A stretch of DNA of 64,000 nt from Verrucomicrobiota bacterium (GCA_023399155.1 JAEWQP010000030.1:310001-374000), one strand, 5' to 3'; shown: positions 1 to 8,326, counted from the stretch's first letter. Notes: generated from the sequence alone by a model not told the origin. A program made the numbers and translations.

Positions 1-1
1 C

Positions 2-403
2 TGCAACGACAATTCCGGTCCGCCTGCGCTTGTGTATCCGTGTTCTGGAGCCGCTGACGTCGGCGAGATCTCGGATCGCGCCGCGCATCTGCTCGACGCC
101 GAGGACAAGGCCTGGATGTCGTGTCTCGCCGGCATCGGCGGCCGCGTGAGCGGGCTGCTCGCCAGCGCGGCCGGCGCCCCGGCGCTGCTTGCGATCGACG
201 GCTGCCCGCAGGACTGCGCCCGCAAGACGCTCGAACTCGCCGGCTTCACGGGGATACGCCACCTGCGCGTGACCGACCTCGACCTGATGAAAGGCAAGTC
301 CCCGGCAACCGAATCCGCCGTGCGCCGCGTCGCTGATGCAGCTGCCGCACGCCTCGCACCATCGTCCGCACCATCCAAGCCCTCCGCCCCAATATCCCCA
401 TGA
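2..403 (+). CDS. DGC-domain putative zinc-binding protein (5' end outside window)
   Basis: The reading frame is open from base 2, so the N-terminus lies before the window; 133 residues are visible. They match the DGC-domain family: a CSGAADVGEI motif near the start, CLAGIGGRVSGL in the middle and the signature DGCPQDC followed by CARKTLELAG. The conserved cysteines are the reason the family is called putative zinc-binding. The biochemical role is not known; members often sit in arsenic or thiol-redox clusters. The last codons overlap the next gene by four bases (ATGA at 400-403), and the thioredoxin, CcdA and ars genes follow on the same strand, so it is probably part of one metal/thiol operon. 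The family call is firm; the function is open. Confidence 0.85.
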   Translation, partial: CNDNSGPPALVYPCSGAADVGEISDRAAHLLDAEDKAWMSCLAGIGGRVSGLLASAAGAPALLAIDGCPQDCARKTLELAGFTGIRHLRVTDLDLMKGKSPATESAVRRVADAAAARLAPSSAPSKPSAPISP

Positions 404-819
404 TCTCCATGACCTCGCTTCGTTCCCTCGCCGCCGCCGCGCTCCTCGCGCTCGTCGCCGGGCCGCTGCCCGCCGACGAGACCGCTCCCGCGCCTGCCGG
501 GAAGGCCCTGCCGCGCCTCGTCGACCTCGGGGCCGGCAAGTGCATCCCCTGCAAGCAAATGAAACCGATCCTGGACGACCTCGCGCTCAACTACGCGACG
601 GCGTTCGAGACCGTATTCATCGACGTGTGGGAAAACCGCGACGAAGGCCGGCGCTATGGTATCCGCATGATCCCGACGCAGATCTTCTACGATGCCTCGG
701 GCAAGGAACTCTTCCGCCACGAAGGCTTCATGGCCAAGAAGGACATCCTGGCCAAGTGGAAGGAACTCGGCGTCGACGTCGGGGACGCAGCCGCTTCCGC
801 CACAGGACCGCAGGCCTGA
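400..819 (+). CDS. Secreted thioredoxin-family protein
   Basis: 139 residues. The first 25 or so form a hydrophobic signal peptide (a run of Ala and Leu ending near ADE), so the protein should act in the periplasm. It then has a thioredoxin fold with the active site CIPCK at about residues 48-52 and the cis-proline loop MIPTQIF at about 90-96. It should exchange dithiols with periplasmic partners. The start overlaps the stop of the DGC gene (ATGA), and the ccdA-like gene begins 4 bp after its stop, which suggests that CcdA reduces it. An internal ATG at 409 is an alternative start. The partner protein is not identifiable; the DGC protein upstream is one candidate. Confidence 0.88.
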   Translation: MISMTSLRSLAAAALLALVAGPLPADETAPAPAGKALPRLVDLGAGKCIPCKQMKPILDDLALNYATAFETVFIDVWENRDEGRRYGIRMIPTQIFYDASGKELFRHEGFMAKKDILAKWKELGVDVGDAAASATGPQA

Positions 820-823
820 GCCG

Positions 824-1525
824 ATGGATACGCTGTTCATCACCCTCACGGACGCGATGGCGGGAGCACCGGCCATCGCGCTGGCTGCCGCGTTCGCCTG
901 GGGGGTGCTCAGTATCATCCTCAGCCCGTGCCATCTTGCCAGCATCCCGCTCATCGTCGGGTTTCTGCAGGGCAAGGATCGCGTCTCGCAAGGTCGCGCG
1001 ATGGGGCTCTCCACAGTGTTTGCCATCGGCATTCTCGGTTCGATCGCGCTCATTGGCGCGGCGACCGCGGCCGCGGGACGCATGCTGGGCGACCTCGGCC
1101 CGTGGGGCAACTACGCGGTGGCGCTGGTGTTCTTCGTCTTCGGGCTGCACCTGCTCGACGTGCTTCCCTTGCCGGAGAGCTGGCGACCGGCTCCGCACCA
1201 GCCGCGCCGCGGCCCCATCGGTGCGCTGCTGTTCGGATTGATCTTTGGCGTGGCGCTCGGGCCTTGCACATTCGGATTCATGGCACCGGTGCTCGGTGTG
1301 ACGTTCAACGCGGCGAGCACAGCTCCGTTCTTCGCCTTCGGGGTGCTCGGCCTCTTCGCGCTCGGGCACTGCGCGGTCATCGCCTCGGCCGGAGCCTCGA
1401 GCCAGTGGGTGCAGCGCTGGCTGAGCTGGCAGGGCGACCACCCCGGGGCGCAGTGGCTGCGCCGCCTGTGCGGGCTTCTCGTCATCGCTGGCGGCGTGTG
1501 GCTTCTCGTCACTGCGACCCCCTGA
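824..1525 (+). CDS. CcdA-like thiol-disulfide transporter, membrane
   Basis: 233 residues, nearly all hydrophobic, with about six transmembrane segments. It matches the CcdA / DsbD-gamma family, which carries reducing equivalents from cytoplasmic thioredoxin across the inner membrane to periplasmic thioredoxin-like proteins. Visible hallmarks are a cysteine followed by a polar break in the first helix (ILSPCHLASIP) and the partner cysteine in GVALGPCTFGFM. The ATG at 824 is chosen because it lies 4 bp after the upstream stop and starts the first helix; the same frame is open further upstream but overlaps the thioredoxin gene. Together with that gene it makes a complete transmembrane thiol relay, here placed directly before the arsR-arsC-ACR3 genes. 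Confidence 0.88.
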   Translation: MDTLFITLTDAMAGAPAIALAAAFAWGVLSIILSPCHLASIPLIVGFLQGKDRVSQGRAMGLSTVFAIGILGSIALIGAATAAAGRMLGDLGPWGNYAVALVFFVFGLHLLDVLPLPESWRPAPHQPRRGPIGALLFGLIFGVALGPCTFGFMAPVLGVTFNAASTAPFFAFGVLGLFALGHCAVIASAGASSQWVQRWLSWQGDHPGAQWLRRLCGLLVIAGGVWLLVTATP

Positions 1526-1565
1526 ACCGGCGGCACATCAGAGCCGCTCCCATCCGTTTACGCGC

Positions 1566-1585
1566 ATATACGCCTTGACGTATAT
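1566..1585. promoter_or_regulatory. Inverted repeat, probable ArsR operator
   Basis: Perfect 7-bp arms ATATACG (1566-1572) and CGTATAT (1579-1585) around a 6-bp spacer. The repeat is AT-rich in very GC-rich DNA and ends 26 bp before the ArsR-family start codon chosen here. Size, symmetry and place match the operators of SmtB/ArsR repressors, which usually control their own gene. Binding by the adjacent regulator is inferred. Confidence 0.75.
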
Positions 1586-1610
1586 AGCAGCGATGCCAGG
1601 GTGTCCCGCG

Positions 1611-1961
1611 ATGGACCTTGTCTCGATCTATCAGTGCCTGTGCGACCGGACGCGGTTGCGCATCCTTGCGGCGCTCATGGACGGGCCGTTGTGCGTCTGT
1701 CATCTCCAGCAGATCCTCGGGGAGCCGCAGGTGAAGGTGTCCAGGCACCTCGCCTACCTCAAGGAGCACGGCATGGTCGAAGCCGAGCGGGAGGCCAACT
1801 GGATGATCTACCGGCTCCCGGCGAAGCGGCCCACGCAGCTTCAGGCCAACCTCGCCTGCCTACAGGATTGCGTGCGCGAGGACGCTTCATTTGCCCGTGA
1901 CGCACGGCGCGCGGCCAGACTTCGCATCCAACTGAAGGGCGCGGCTCCGTTCTGTGCCTGA
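1611..1961 (+). CDS. arsR: ArsR/SmtB-family metalloregulator (arsenite-type)
   Basis: 116 residues. A winged helix-turn-helix repressor: DRTRLRIL near residue 14, the helix-turn-helix QVKVSRHLAYLKEHGMVEA at about 44-62, and the wing MIYRL. The metal-sensing motif LCVCHLQ, just before the recognition helix, is the CxC thiol site of arsenite-responsive ArsR proteins. Arsenite binding would release DNA and open transcription of arsC and the ACR3 pump just downstream. ATG at 1611 is preferred because GGGTG lies in front and most relatives start here; ATG 1593 in the same frame would add six residues. A TTG at 1575 falls inside the operator spacer and is unlikely. The C-terminal tail carries further cysteines (CLQDC). 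Confidence 0.88.
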   Translation: MDLVSIYQCLCDRTRLRILAALMDGPLCVCHLQQILGEPQVKVSRHLAYLKEHGMVEAEREANWMIYRLPAKRPTQLQANLACLQDCVREDASFARDARRAARLRIQLKGAAPFCA

Positions 1962-1982
1962 GTCCAAACATCCCATCTCCAC

Positions 1983-2471
1983 ATGCCGGATACCAAGCCG
2001 ACGATTCTCATCCTCTGCACAGGCAACTCCTGCCGCAGCCAGCTGGCCGAGGGCATCCTTCGGGCCGCGGCCGGGGATCTATTCCGCATCGAAAGCGCCG
2101 GCTCAAAGCCGGCGGGCCACGTGCATCCCCGCGCCATCGCCGTGATGCGGGAGCTCGGCCTCGACATCTCGGAGCACCGCTCCAAGCACCTCGACGAGTT
2201 CCTCAGCCAGGAAATCGAGACGGTGATCACCGTGTGCGGAAACGCCGACCAGGCGTGCCCGGCATTCCCCGGCCGGGTCAATCGTCACCACTGGCCGTTC
2301 GACGATCCTGCACACTCCACCGGGACGGACGAGGAGATCATGAGCGCCTTCCGCCGGGTGCGCGACGAGATCCAGAGAGTTTTCGGCGCCTACGCCGACG
2401 GACGCCGCGATGCCCTTCGGGCCGCGCCAACCCGAGGTGGTGCGCCGACCTTGGGAGTGCCCGCACGATAA
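1983..2471 (+). CDS. arsC: Arsenate reductase, thioredoxin-coupled (LMW-PTP fold)
   Basis: 162 residues. Low-molecular-weight phosphatase fold with the phosphate loop CTGNSCR (Cys12 to Arg18) and the general-acid aspartate in WPFDDP. Cys85 and Cys92, seven apart in VCGNADQAC, correspond to the second and third redox cysteines of the pI258-type enzymes, so the catalytic disulfide should be reduced by thioredoxin. It turns arsenate into arsenite in the cytoplasm for export by the ACR3 protein. The stop lies 22 bp upstream of the transporter start, in the same operon as arsR. The last 20 or so residues (RAAPTRGGAPTLGVPAR) are not part of the fold and may be a low-complexity tail. Confidence 0.92.
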   Translation: MPDTKPTILILCTGNSCRSQLAEGILRAAAGDLFRIESAGSKPAGHVHPRAIAVMRELGLDISEHRSKHLDEFLSQEIETVITVCGNADQACPAFPGRVNRHHWPFDDPAHSTGTDEEIMSAFRRVRDEIQRVFGAYADGRRDALRAAPTRGGAPTLGVPAR

Positions 2472-2490
2472 CGACGGAGGCTTGCACGAC

Positions 2491-3552
2491 ATGTCCAATT
2501 CCGTCGCCAGGAATATGTCCTTCCTCGACCGTTATCTCACGGTCTGGATCTTTGCGGCCATGGGGCTGGGTGTGGCCCTGGGCCACTTCGTCGTCACCGA
2601 CCCGGCGGGGTTCTTCGAGCCCATGACCGTCGGGACGACAAACCTGCCCATCGCCATCGGCCTCATCCTCATGATGTACCCGCCGCTTGCGAAGGTGAAA
2701 TACTCGCAGCTCCCGAAGGTCTTTGCGAATACCCGCATCCTCGGCCTCTCCCTGGTCCAGAACTGGATCGTCGGCCCGATCCTGATGTTCCTCCTGGCGG
2801 TCGTGCTGTTGCGCGATCACCCCGATTACATGGTCGGCCTCATCCTCGTCGGGATCGCGCGCTGCATCGCGATGGTCCTGGTCTGGAACGATCTCGCGAA
2901 GGGGAGTCGTGAATACGCGGCGGGCCTCGTCGCGCTCAACAGCATCGCCCAGATCCTCTTCTACAGCGTCTTCGCCTGGGTGTTCATCACCGTGCTGCCC
3001 CCCTACTTCGGACTGGAGGGCCGGGTGGTGCAGGTCGCGATGAGCGATGTGTTCTGGAGCGTGATGGTGTACCTCGGCATCCCGTTTGCCGCGGGCGTGC
3101 TCAGCCGTGTGATCCTGGTGCCCCTCAAGGGCGAGGCGTGGTATGAGCGGACCTTCATCCCGCGCATCTCGCCGCTCACGCTCACGGCGCTGCTTTTCAC
3201 GATCGTGGTGATGTTCACGTTCCAGGGCGAGGCGATCGTCGAGTTGCCCGTCGACGTGCTGCGCATCGCCCTGCCGCTCACGCTCTACTTCGTGCTGATG
3301 TTCTTCGTGAGTTTCTTCATGGCGAAGAAACTGGGCGCCGATTATCCGCGGTCCACGACCCTGGCGTTCACCTCGGCGGGCAACAACTTCGAGCTGGCGA
3401 TCGCCGTCGCCATCGCCGTGTTCGGCCTGAACTCACCGGTTGCCTTCGCCACCGTGGTCGGCCCGCTCATCGAGGTGCCCGTGCTCATCGGCCTCGTGCA
3501 CGTCGCGCTGCGGCTGCAGGCGAGGTTTGGGCGGCCCACGGTTTCGGCGTGA
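2491..3552 (+). CDS. acr3: ACR3-family arsenite efflux permease
   Basis: 353 residues, ten predicted transmembrane segments. It belongs to the ACR3 (BART superfamily) exporters that move arsenite out of the cell using the proton gradient. Motifs seen are VGTTNLPIAIGLILMMYPPLAKV in the N-terminal half, the essential cysteine in GIARCIAMVLVW, and NNFELAIAVAIAVFG in the ninth helix region. ATG 2491 is used because it starts a normal ACR3 N-terminus; an ATG at 2410 in the same frame lies inside arsC. This is the last gene of the ars operon; a pair of hairpins follows at 3566-3616. Confidence 0.93.
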   Translation: MSNSVARNMSFLDRYLTVWIFAAMGLGVALGHFVVTDPAGFFEPMTVGTTNLPIAIGLILMMYPPLAKVKYSQLPKVFANTRILGLSLVQNWIVGPILMFLLAVVLLRDHPDYMVGLILVGIARCIAMVLVWNDLAKGSREYAAGLVALNSIAQILFYSVFAWVFITVLPPYFGLEGRVVQVAMSDVFWSVMVYLGIPFAAGVLSRVILVPLKGEAWYERTFIPRISPLTLTALLFTIVVMFTFQGEAIVELPVDVLRIALPLTLYFVLMFFVSFFMAKKLGADYPRSTTLAFTSAGNNFELAIAVAIAVFGLNSPVAFATVVGPLIEVPVLIGLVHVALRLQARFGRPTVSA

Positions 3553-3565
3553 GTTTTCTGCGCGC

Positions 3566-3616
3566 GGCGCGATTCGCGCGCCCCGACTGCGCATCGCTTC
3601 GCGTGGCGAAGATGCG
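3566..3616 (+). terminator. Two hairpins after the ars operon
   Basis: GGCGCG/CGCGCC with loop ATTCG at 3566-3582, then CGCAT..CTTCGC/GCGAAG..ATGCG with loop GTG and a two-base bulge at 3590-3616. Both lie just after the ACR3 stop. There is no T-run, so intrinsic termination is uncertain, but they separate the ars operon from the FNR-boxed promoter downstream. Confidence 0.35.
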
Positions 3617-3622
3617 GTTGGA

Positions 3623-3636
3623 TTGACCGAGATCAA
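3623..3636. promoter_or_regulatory. FNR/CRP-type box TTGAC-CGAG-ATCAA
   Basis: Matches the core TTGA-N6-TCAA exactly and the FNR consensus TTGAT-N4-ATCAA with one mismatch. It is centred about 90 bp upstream of the multihaem cytochrome start, a normal distance for an activator site when the 5' leader is short. It suggests induction without oxygen, or by NO if the factor is a DNR/NNR type. No such regulator gene is in the window. Confidence 0.65.
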
Positions 3637-3718
3637 TTCCGCCGCCGAAGAGCCTCCCGAGTCCCCAGGCGGCGTGTAGCGTCGGACCGGCCCGCCCCGG
3701 CTCTCCGACTTACCGCCG

Positions 3719-5860
3719 ATGACTCCCCACCTGCCTCACACGCCCGCGGCCGCACCCGCGTCACCCGTGCGCCAAGCCGCGCACGGCTGGACCTCTCCGC
3801 TTGCCGTCACGGTCATGGCCGGCCTCGTCCTCGAGACGGCCACCGGACTGTGGACACTGCTGGCACCCTTTTCCGTCGCCGCCCAGCTGCAGGTGCTCCT
3901 GCACACGCTGGGAGGCCTTCTTCTGCTGGGCCCCTATCTCGTCTACCAGGTGCGCCATTGGCTCGACTGGCGCGACCAGACGCTCTCGGTGGTGAAGCTC
4001 ATTGGCTACGCCGCCATGGTCGTGACATTGACCTGCATGGTGAGCGGTGGCATCGTGACGCTCCATGCCCTCGCCGGGCGGCGCCTCCCGCTCGTGTGGG
4101 ACCGGATTCATCTCACGACCGGCCTTGCGACCGGAATCCTGGTGTTGATCCACCTTGCGATGGCGTGGATCCGCCGGCGCGACGGCCTGGAACGCGTCGC
4201 GGCCTTCGCCCGCGGGATGCGTCGACGCGGCGCGGTGGTTGCCGTGGCTCTCGCGTGCAGCTATGGCCTGCTCATTGCGCTCGCGTCGCTTCTCCCGCGC
4301 GTGGATCCCAGTCTGCCCACCCCGGCCGACTACAGCCTGCCTGAATACGCGCAGAATTTCGCCGAGTACCGCGGCAATCTCTTCGCCCCGAGCTTCGCCC
4401 GCACCTCCACGGGCGGGCTGGTCAATCCCGACGTGCTCGCCGGGTCCGACTCGTGCGGGACATCCGGCTGCCACGAGGAGGTCCATCACGAATGGCTGCC
4501 GAGTGCGCACCGGTTCTCCGCCATGAACCCGCCGTTCCAGGCGGTGCAGAAAAGCTTCGCAAACGATCGCCACCCCGCGGAAACGCGCTACTGCGCCGGT
4601 TGCCACGACCCCATCTCGCTCTTCGCGGGCGCCAAGGACATCCACAACCTCAGCCTTTCCGCGCCCGGCATGCAGGAGGGCATCTCGTGCATCGTGTGCC
4701 ATACGATCTCGCACGTGGACGAGCGCGGAAACGCCGATTACGTGCTCACGCCGCCGGCGCGCTACCTCGGGGAGGGTGCGACCGGGATCGTCAAACGCAT
4801 CTCCGACTTCCTGATACGCGCCTACCCGCGTCAGCATCTCGCCGATTACGACCGGAACATCCTGCGCACGCCCGAGTTCTGCGGGGCCTGCCACAAGCAG
4901 TTCATCCCCGAGGCGCTCAATCGGTTCGGTGCCAGCCCGGCCCAGAACCAGTTCGACGAATGGCGCAAGAGCCACTGGCACAACACGACCGAGCCCGACA
5001 AGTCGCTGAGCTGCCGCGACTGCCACATGCGGCTGGTTCAGGGCTCGAGCGATCCCGGCGCGGGCGAAGGCGGCGATCTTCGCCGCAGCGCCGACGACGG
5101 GGCGCACCGGCACCACGGAACGATCGCGACGAATCTCTTCATGCCCGAGGTCCTCGACCTGCCCGGCCGCGAGACGCATGTGCGCCTGACCGAGGAGTGG
5201 ATCCAGGGCAAAACCGTCATTCCCGAGATCGCACACCTCTGGCCCGAGGGTCCGGTGGTGGCCGTCGAACTCGACACGCCCGCGGCCGCAGCACCGGGAC
5301 AACCGTTTGAATTCGCCGCCTCGATACGCAACCGCAAGGCCGGCCACAACTTCGTCACCGGGCCGCTGGATTTCCTTCGCGCCTGGCTTCACGTCACGGT
5401 CGACGACGCCGACGGCCGGCGGCTCGCCGAATGGGGCGCGATCGACCCCGAGACGCGCGAGATCTTCGACGAGCCCGGTTCGATCCACCAGGCGGGTCGA
5501 CCGCGCGATGCCGGAACACTCGTGCTCGAGAGCATCCCGGTGGACGAACAGGGCGAGCCGATCCTCAAGCACGAACTCTGGCGCAAGGCCGGCGCCTCCG
5601 CGACGCGCGTGGTTTTCGCGCGTTACACCGATCGTCAGGTCTACCGGTTGACGCTGCCGCCCGACGCCCGGGGACCGCTGCGCATCCGAGCCGATCTCAA
5701 CTTTCGCCGCTACCGCCAGGAGTTTCTCAACCTCGTGCTCCCGACCATGGAACGCGACTCCGGCGTCTATCAGCCGACGATCACGAAGGATTCCGCCATC
5801 CGCGAGGTCCCCGTGACCGCGCCCGTGGATGTCGCATCCCTTCCGGCATCTCCGCGGTGA
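3719..5860 (+). CDS. Membrane cytochrome b / multihaem cytochrome c fusion
   Basis: 713 residues. The first 195 or so contain five transmembrane helices with histidines placed inside them (for example LLHTLGG and LVLIHLAMAW), like a b-type quinol-reactive domain. The rest is periplasmic and carries haem c motifs: CGTSGCH (246-252, a CX4CH variant), CAGCH (292), CIVCH (324), CGACH (388) and CRDCH (432), so four standard sites and one wide one. This resembles the cytochrome c554 family. After residue 500 there is a beta-rich region without haem sites. The layout fits a membrane protein passing electrons from quinol to periplasmic haems; the acceptor is unknown. The FG-GAP/ASPIC gene overlaps its stop, and an FNR-type box lies upstream. 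Confidence 0.8.
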   Translation: MTPHLPHTPAAAPASPVRQAAHGWTSPLAVTVMAGLVLETATGLWTLLAPFSVAAQLQVLLHTLGGLLLLGPYLVYQVRHWLDWRDQTLSVVKLIGYAAMVVTLTCMVSGGIVTLHALAGRRLPLVWDRIHLTTGLATGILVLIHLAMAWIRRRDGLERVAAFARGMRRRGAVVAVALACSYGLLIALASLLPRVDPSLPTPADYSLPEYAQNFAEYRGNLFAPSFARTSTGGLVNPDVLAGSDSCGTSGCHEEVHHEWLPSAHRFSAMNPPFQAVQKSFANDRHPAETRYCAGCHDPISLFAGAKDIHNLSLSAPGMQEGISCIVCHTISHVDERGNADYVLTPPARYLGEGATGIVKRISDFLIRAYPRQHLADYDRNILRTPEFCGACHKQFIPEALNRFGASPAQNQFDEWRKSHWHNTTEPDKSLSCRDCHMRLVQGSSDPGAGEGGDLRRSADDGAHRHHGTIATNLFMPEVLDLPGRETHVRLTEEWIQGKTVIPEIAHLWPEGPVVAVELDTPAAAAPGQPFEFAASIRNRKAGHNFVTGPLDFLRAWLHVTVDDADGRRLAEWGAIDPETREIFDEPGSIHQAGRPRDAGTLVLESIPVDEQGEPILKHELWRKAGASATRVVFARYTDRQVYRLTLPPDARGPLRIRADLNFRRYRQEFLNLVLPTMERDSGVYQPTITKDSAIREVPVTAPVDVASLPASPR

Positions 5861-7680
5861 CGCCTGCAGGCTCACGTCTGACGCCGCGCCAGCGCCGGCT
5901 CATCAGCGCAGGACTCGCAACCGCGGCCGGCACGGTTGCCCTCGGGCTCGCGGTGTGGTGGGTGGAGTCCAGCCGCAGCACGGATCTCGCCGACGCCCGC
6001 ACCGGAGTCACCCAGGACGCCCTGCAGCAGGCACGCGCGGCCACCACGGCTGTGCGATTCACTGACGCCACGGGCATCGCCGGGATAGCGATGCGCCACG
6101 GCGCCCCAAAACGCCGCCGCGCATTGCCGGAGGACAACGGGTCCGGGCTCGCGTGGGGCGACTACGACGGCGATGGCTGGCCCGACCTCTATCTCGTCGA
6201 CCACCCGGGGATCGCACGTGATCCCACGGATACGGCGCGCGGCAACCGTCTCTACCGCAATCGCGGCGATGGCACCTTTGCGGATGTCACAGCAGCGGCC
6301 GGGGTCTCCGACCCGGATGGGTTCGGGATGGGAGCGACCTTCGTCGATTTCGACGCCGATGGCGACCTCGACCTCTACGTCACCAACCGCGGTCCCAATC
6401 GCCTGTATCTGAATCACGGTGACGGCACATTCACCGACATCGCGGCGCGCGCCGGCGTCGACTGTCCCCTCTGGAGCACGGGTGCGGCCTGGGGCGATTA
6501 TGACCGCGACGGCCACGTCGACCTCTACGTCTGCAACTACGTCGCCTACACCGCCGCCGGACGCGAGCCGCAACCCGTCGCAGGCGAACCGTACGAGGCG
6601 CCCTACTCGATCAACCCCAACGCCTTCGACCCGGAACCCAATCGACTCTACCGCAATCGCGGGGATGGCACCTTCGCGGATGTGACCGACCAGGCCCGCG
6701 TGGCCGATGCGGGCGGACGCAGCCTCTCGGCCACGTTCTGCGATTTCGACCAGGACGGCTGGCTCGACCTCTATGTGGCCAACGACGTCTCGCCGAACCG
6801 CCTCTTCCGCAACACGGGAGGAGACTTCGTGACCGAGGAGGAGCCCGCTGCGGAGGACGAGGCGTTTCCCATCACCTTCATCGACATCTCCTCGGTCACA
6901 GGCACGGCCGACTCGCGCGGGTCGATGGGCCTATCGGTGGCGGAGTTCGGCGGCCTCGCGGGCGGGTCCGACGGGCTTCCCGACATCTTCCTGGCGAACT
7001 GGCTCACCCAGGAGAACGCGCTCTATCTCAGCCTCCGCACGACGTCGCGGCTCATTGAATACCGCGACCGGGCGCGTGCGCTTCATCTCGGCGAGATATC
7101 CATCGACCGTGTCGGCTGGGGCAGCGCCGTCGTCGACCTCGATCTCGACGGCCACCCCGATATCGCCGTCGTCAATGGCAGCACGCTGGAGCAGCCGGAC
7201 GAGGATTACGGGCTCAGGCCCGAGACCATGTTCCTCTTCCTCAATGACGGCGCGGGATTTCTCGACGTCGCTCCGATCGCCGGTGAAGCCACCGCGGCGG
7301 CGCGGGGCGCACGCGGCCTCGCGGCCGCCGATTACGATCGCGACGGCGATGTCGACCTGGCGGTCTCGGTCAACCAGGGGTCCCCGGTCCTTTTGCGCAA
7401 CGACACGCCCCGGGACGGACGACGCTCGCTGGCTGTCGTGCTTGAGGCCCCGGAGGCGCTCGCCCGCGGGTCGCGGGTGGAGGTGGTGCACGGTTCGCGC
7501 CGGCAGGTGCGCTGGTGGGCCGCGGATGTTTCCTACCTCAGCGCACATGCCGCCGAGCTGGTCTTCGGCCTCGGCGACTCCCCGCAGGCCGATCTCGTCC
7601 GGGTGCACTGGATGGACGGCCGCATCTCGGAGCTGCGAGACGTCGCAGATATTCGGATACACGTCACGCCTTCTCGCTAG
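5857..7680 (+). CDS. FG-GAP (VCBS) repeat protein with UnbV/ASPIC C-terminus
   Basis: 607 residues, GTG start at 5857 inside the GTGA that ends the cytochrome gene, so the two are translationally coupled. An N-terminal hydrophobic stretch (about residues 14-33) serves as signal or anchor. Several beta-propeller blades follow, each with a calcium-binding loop such as DYDGDGWPD, DFDADGDLD, DYDRDGHVD, DFDQDGWLD, DLDLDGHPD and DYDRDGDVD, and repeated RNRGDGTFADVT. The last 90 residues are a UnbV_ASPIC domain (DVSYLSAHAAELVFGLG). It should be exported and fold around calcium. No catalytic activity is known for the family. The overlap argues that it works with the multihaem cytochrome, perhaps as a scaffold. 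Confidence 0.82.
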   Translation: MTPAGSRLTPRQRRLISAGLATAAGTVALGLAVWWVESSRSTDLADARTGVTQDALQQARAATTAVRFTDATGIAGIAMRHGAPKRRRALPEDNGSGLAWGDYDGDGWPDLYLVDHPGIARDPTDTARGNRLYRNRGDGTFADVTAAAGVSDPDGFGMGATFVDFDADGDLDLYVTNRGPNRLYLNHGDGTFTDIAARAGVDCPLWSTGAAWGDYDRDGHVDLYVCNYVAYTAAGREPQPVAGEPYEAPYSINPNAFDPEPNRLYRNRGDGTFADVTDQARVADAGGRSLSATFCDFDQDGWLDLYVANDVSPNRLFRNTGGDFVTEEEPAAEDEAFPITFIDISSVTGTADSRGSMGLSVAEFGGLAGGSDGLPDIFLANWLTQENALYLSLRTTSRLIEYRDRARALHLGEISIDRVGWGSAVVDLDLDGHPDIAVVNGSTLEQPDEDYGLRPETMFLFLNDGAGFLDVAPIAGEATAAARGARGLAAADYDRDGDVDLAVSVNQGSPVLLRNDTPRDGRRSLAVVLEAPEALARGSRVEVVHGSRRQVRWWAADVSYLSAHAAELVFGLGDSPQADLVRVHWMDGRISELRDVADIRIHVTPSR

Positions 7681-7840
7681 AAACTATCCGGAAACCTGGT
7701 ATTTCGGCGGTGAAACCCGACCTCCCCGGCTGCCGCGGCCACTGCACGGGAGCAAGGGGGGTTGTTACTCACGCGAGAGCGAAAAGCGCCCGGGGGTCGC
7801 GCTCCACCATCGCCGACTGGCCGGCCTGCCGACCGAAGCC

Positions 7841-7895
7841 GCGGCTTGGCCCGAGGCCTCGCCCTACCCAGGACCGGAGTTCGGATCGCCTCTAC
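7841..7895 (+). repeat. Dispersed intergenic repeat, copy 1
   Basis: The 30 bases at 7841-7870 (core GAGGCCTCGCCCTACC) match 18101-18130 at 27 of 30 positions. The following stretch, CTACCC..GGACCGGAGTTCGGATCGCCTC, resembles 24483-24515. All copies lie between genes, right after a stop or just outside one. The rest of the gap 7681-7891 shows no gene. Confidence 0.6.
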
Positions 7896-8326
7896 CCGCC
7901 CGGGGCGACCGCCCGTTTCCGGCGGGCAAACACCGCGAGGGTCGTATTACGCATGTAGTCATCCCAATGACGCGCCATCTCCACGATGTCCTCATGCATC
8001 GGGCATGGTTCACCGTTGCCGCACCATTCCGGTCCGAACGGGCACATCATGCCCTCGGACTCCTTCTCAAAGCGCGCGGAAATGTCGGCGAGCGAGATGC
8101 CGCGGGGCGGTCGCGCGAGCCAGTAGCCGCCGCCCGGGCCGCGCGTGCCGTTGACGAGCCCCGCCGTGGAGAGGATTGAGAGCACCTTCGCCACGAGCGG
8201 CTGCGGAAGTTTCCGCACCGTGGCCACATCCTCGGAGCTGAGCCGCGTCTTGCCGGCGTCGTAACGCTCGGCGAGCAGGCTCATCGCCGATATGGCGGTC
8301 TGGGCGGTCTTTCCACAGCGAAGCAT
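7892..8326 (-). CDS. Rrf2-family Fe-S transcriptional regulator (NsrR/IscR-like)
   Basis: 144 residues. An N-terminal winged helix (TAISAMSLLAERYDAG, then LPQPLVAKVLSILSTAGLVNGTRGPGGGYWLARP) is typical of Rrf2 proteins. Three cysteines follow in MMCPFGPEWCGNGEPCPMH; their spacing, C-x6-C-x5-C, is that of the cluster ligands in IscR and NsrR, so an Fe-S cofactor sensing NO, oxygen or redox state is likely. It is the last gene of a leftward operon, 37 bp after the NrfD-type gene. The perfect inverted repeat at 11293-11320, between this operon and the nap operon, is the best candidate operator. Which signal it reads cannot be told from sequence. Confidence 0.85.
   Translation of the reverse strand: MLRCGKTAQTAISAMSLLAERYDAGKTRLSSEDVATVRKLPQPLVAKVLSILSTAGLVNGTRGPGGGYWLARPPRGISLADISARFEKESEGMMCPFGPEWCGNGEPCPMHEDIVEMARHWDDYMRNTTLAVFARRKRAVAPGG

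Noticed and set aside
1575..1610. TTG at 1575 and ATG 1593 as arsR starts
   Set aside because: The TTG lies inside the operator spacer. ATG 1593 remains possible, but 1611 has a better ribosome site and fits the family N-terminus.
3761..5875. Long open frame (about 700 codons) on the minus strand opposite the cytochrome fusion
   Set aside because: Antisense shadow in high-GC DNA; the plus frame has haem motifs and membrane helices, the minus frame has no family pattern. The same holds for antisense frames at 11841-14285, 38224-40923 and 57085-59640.
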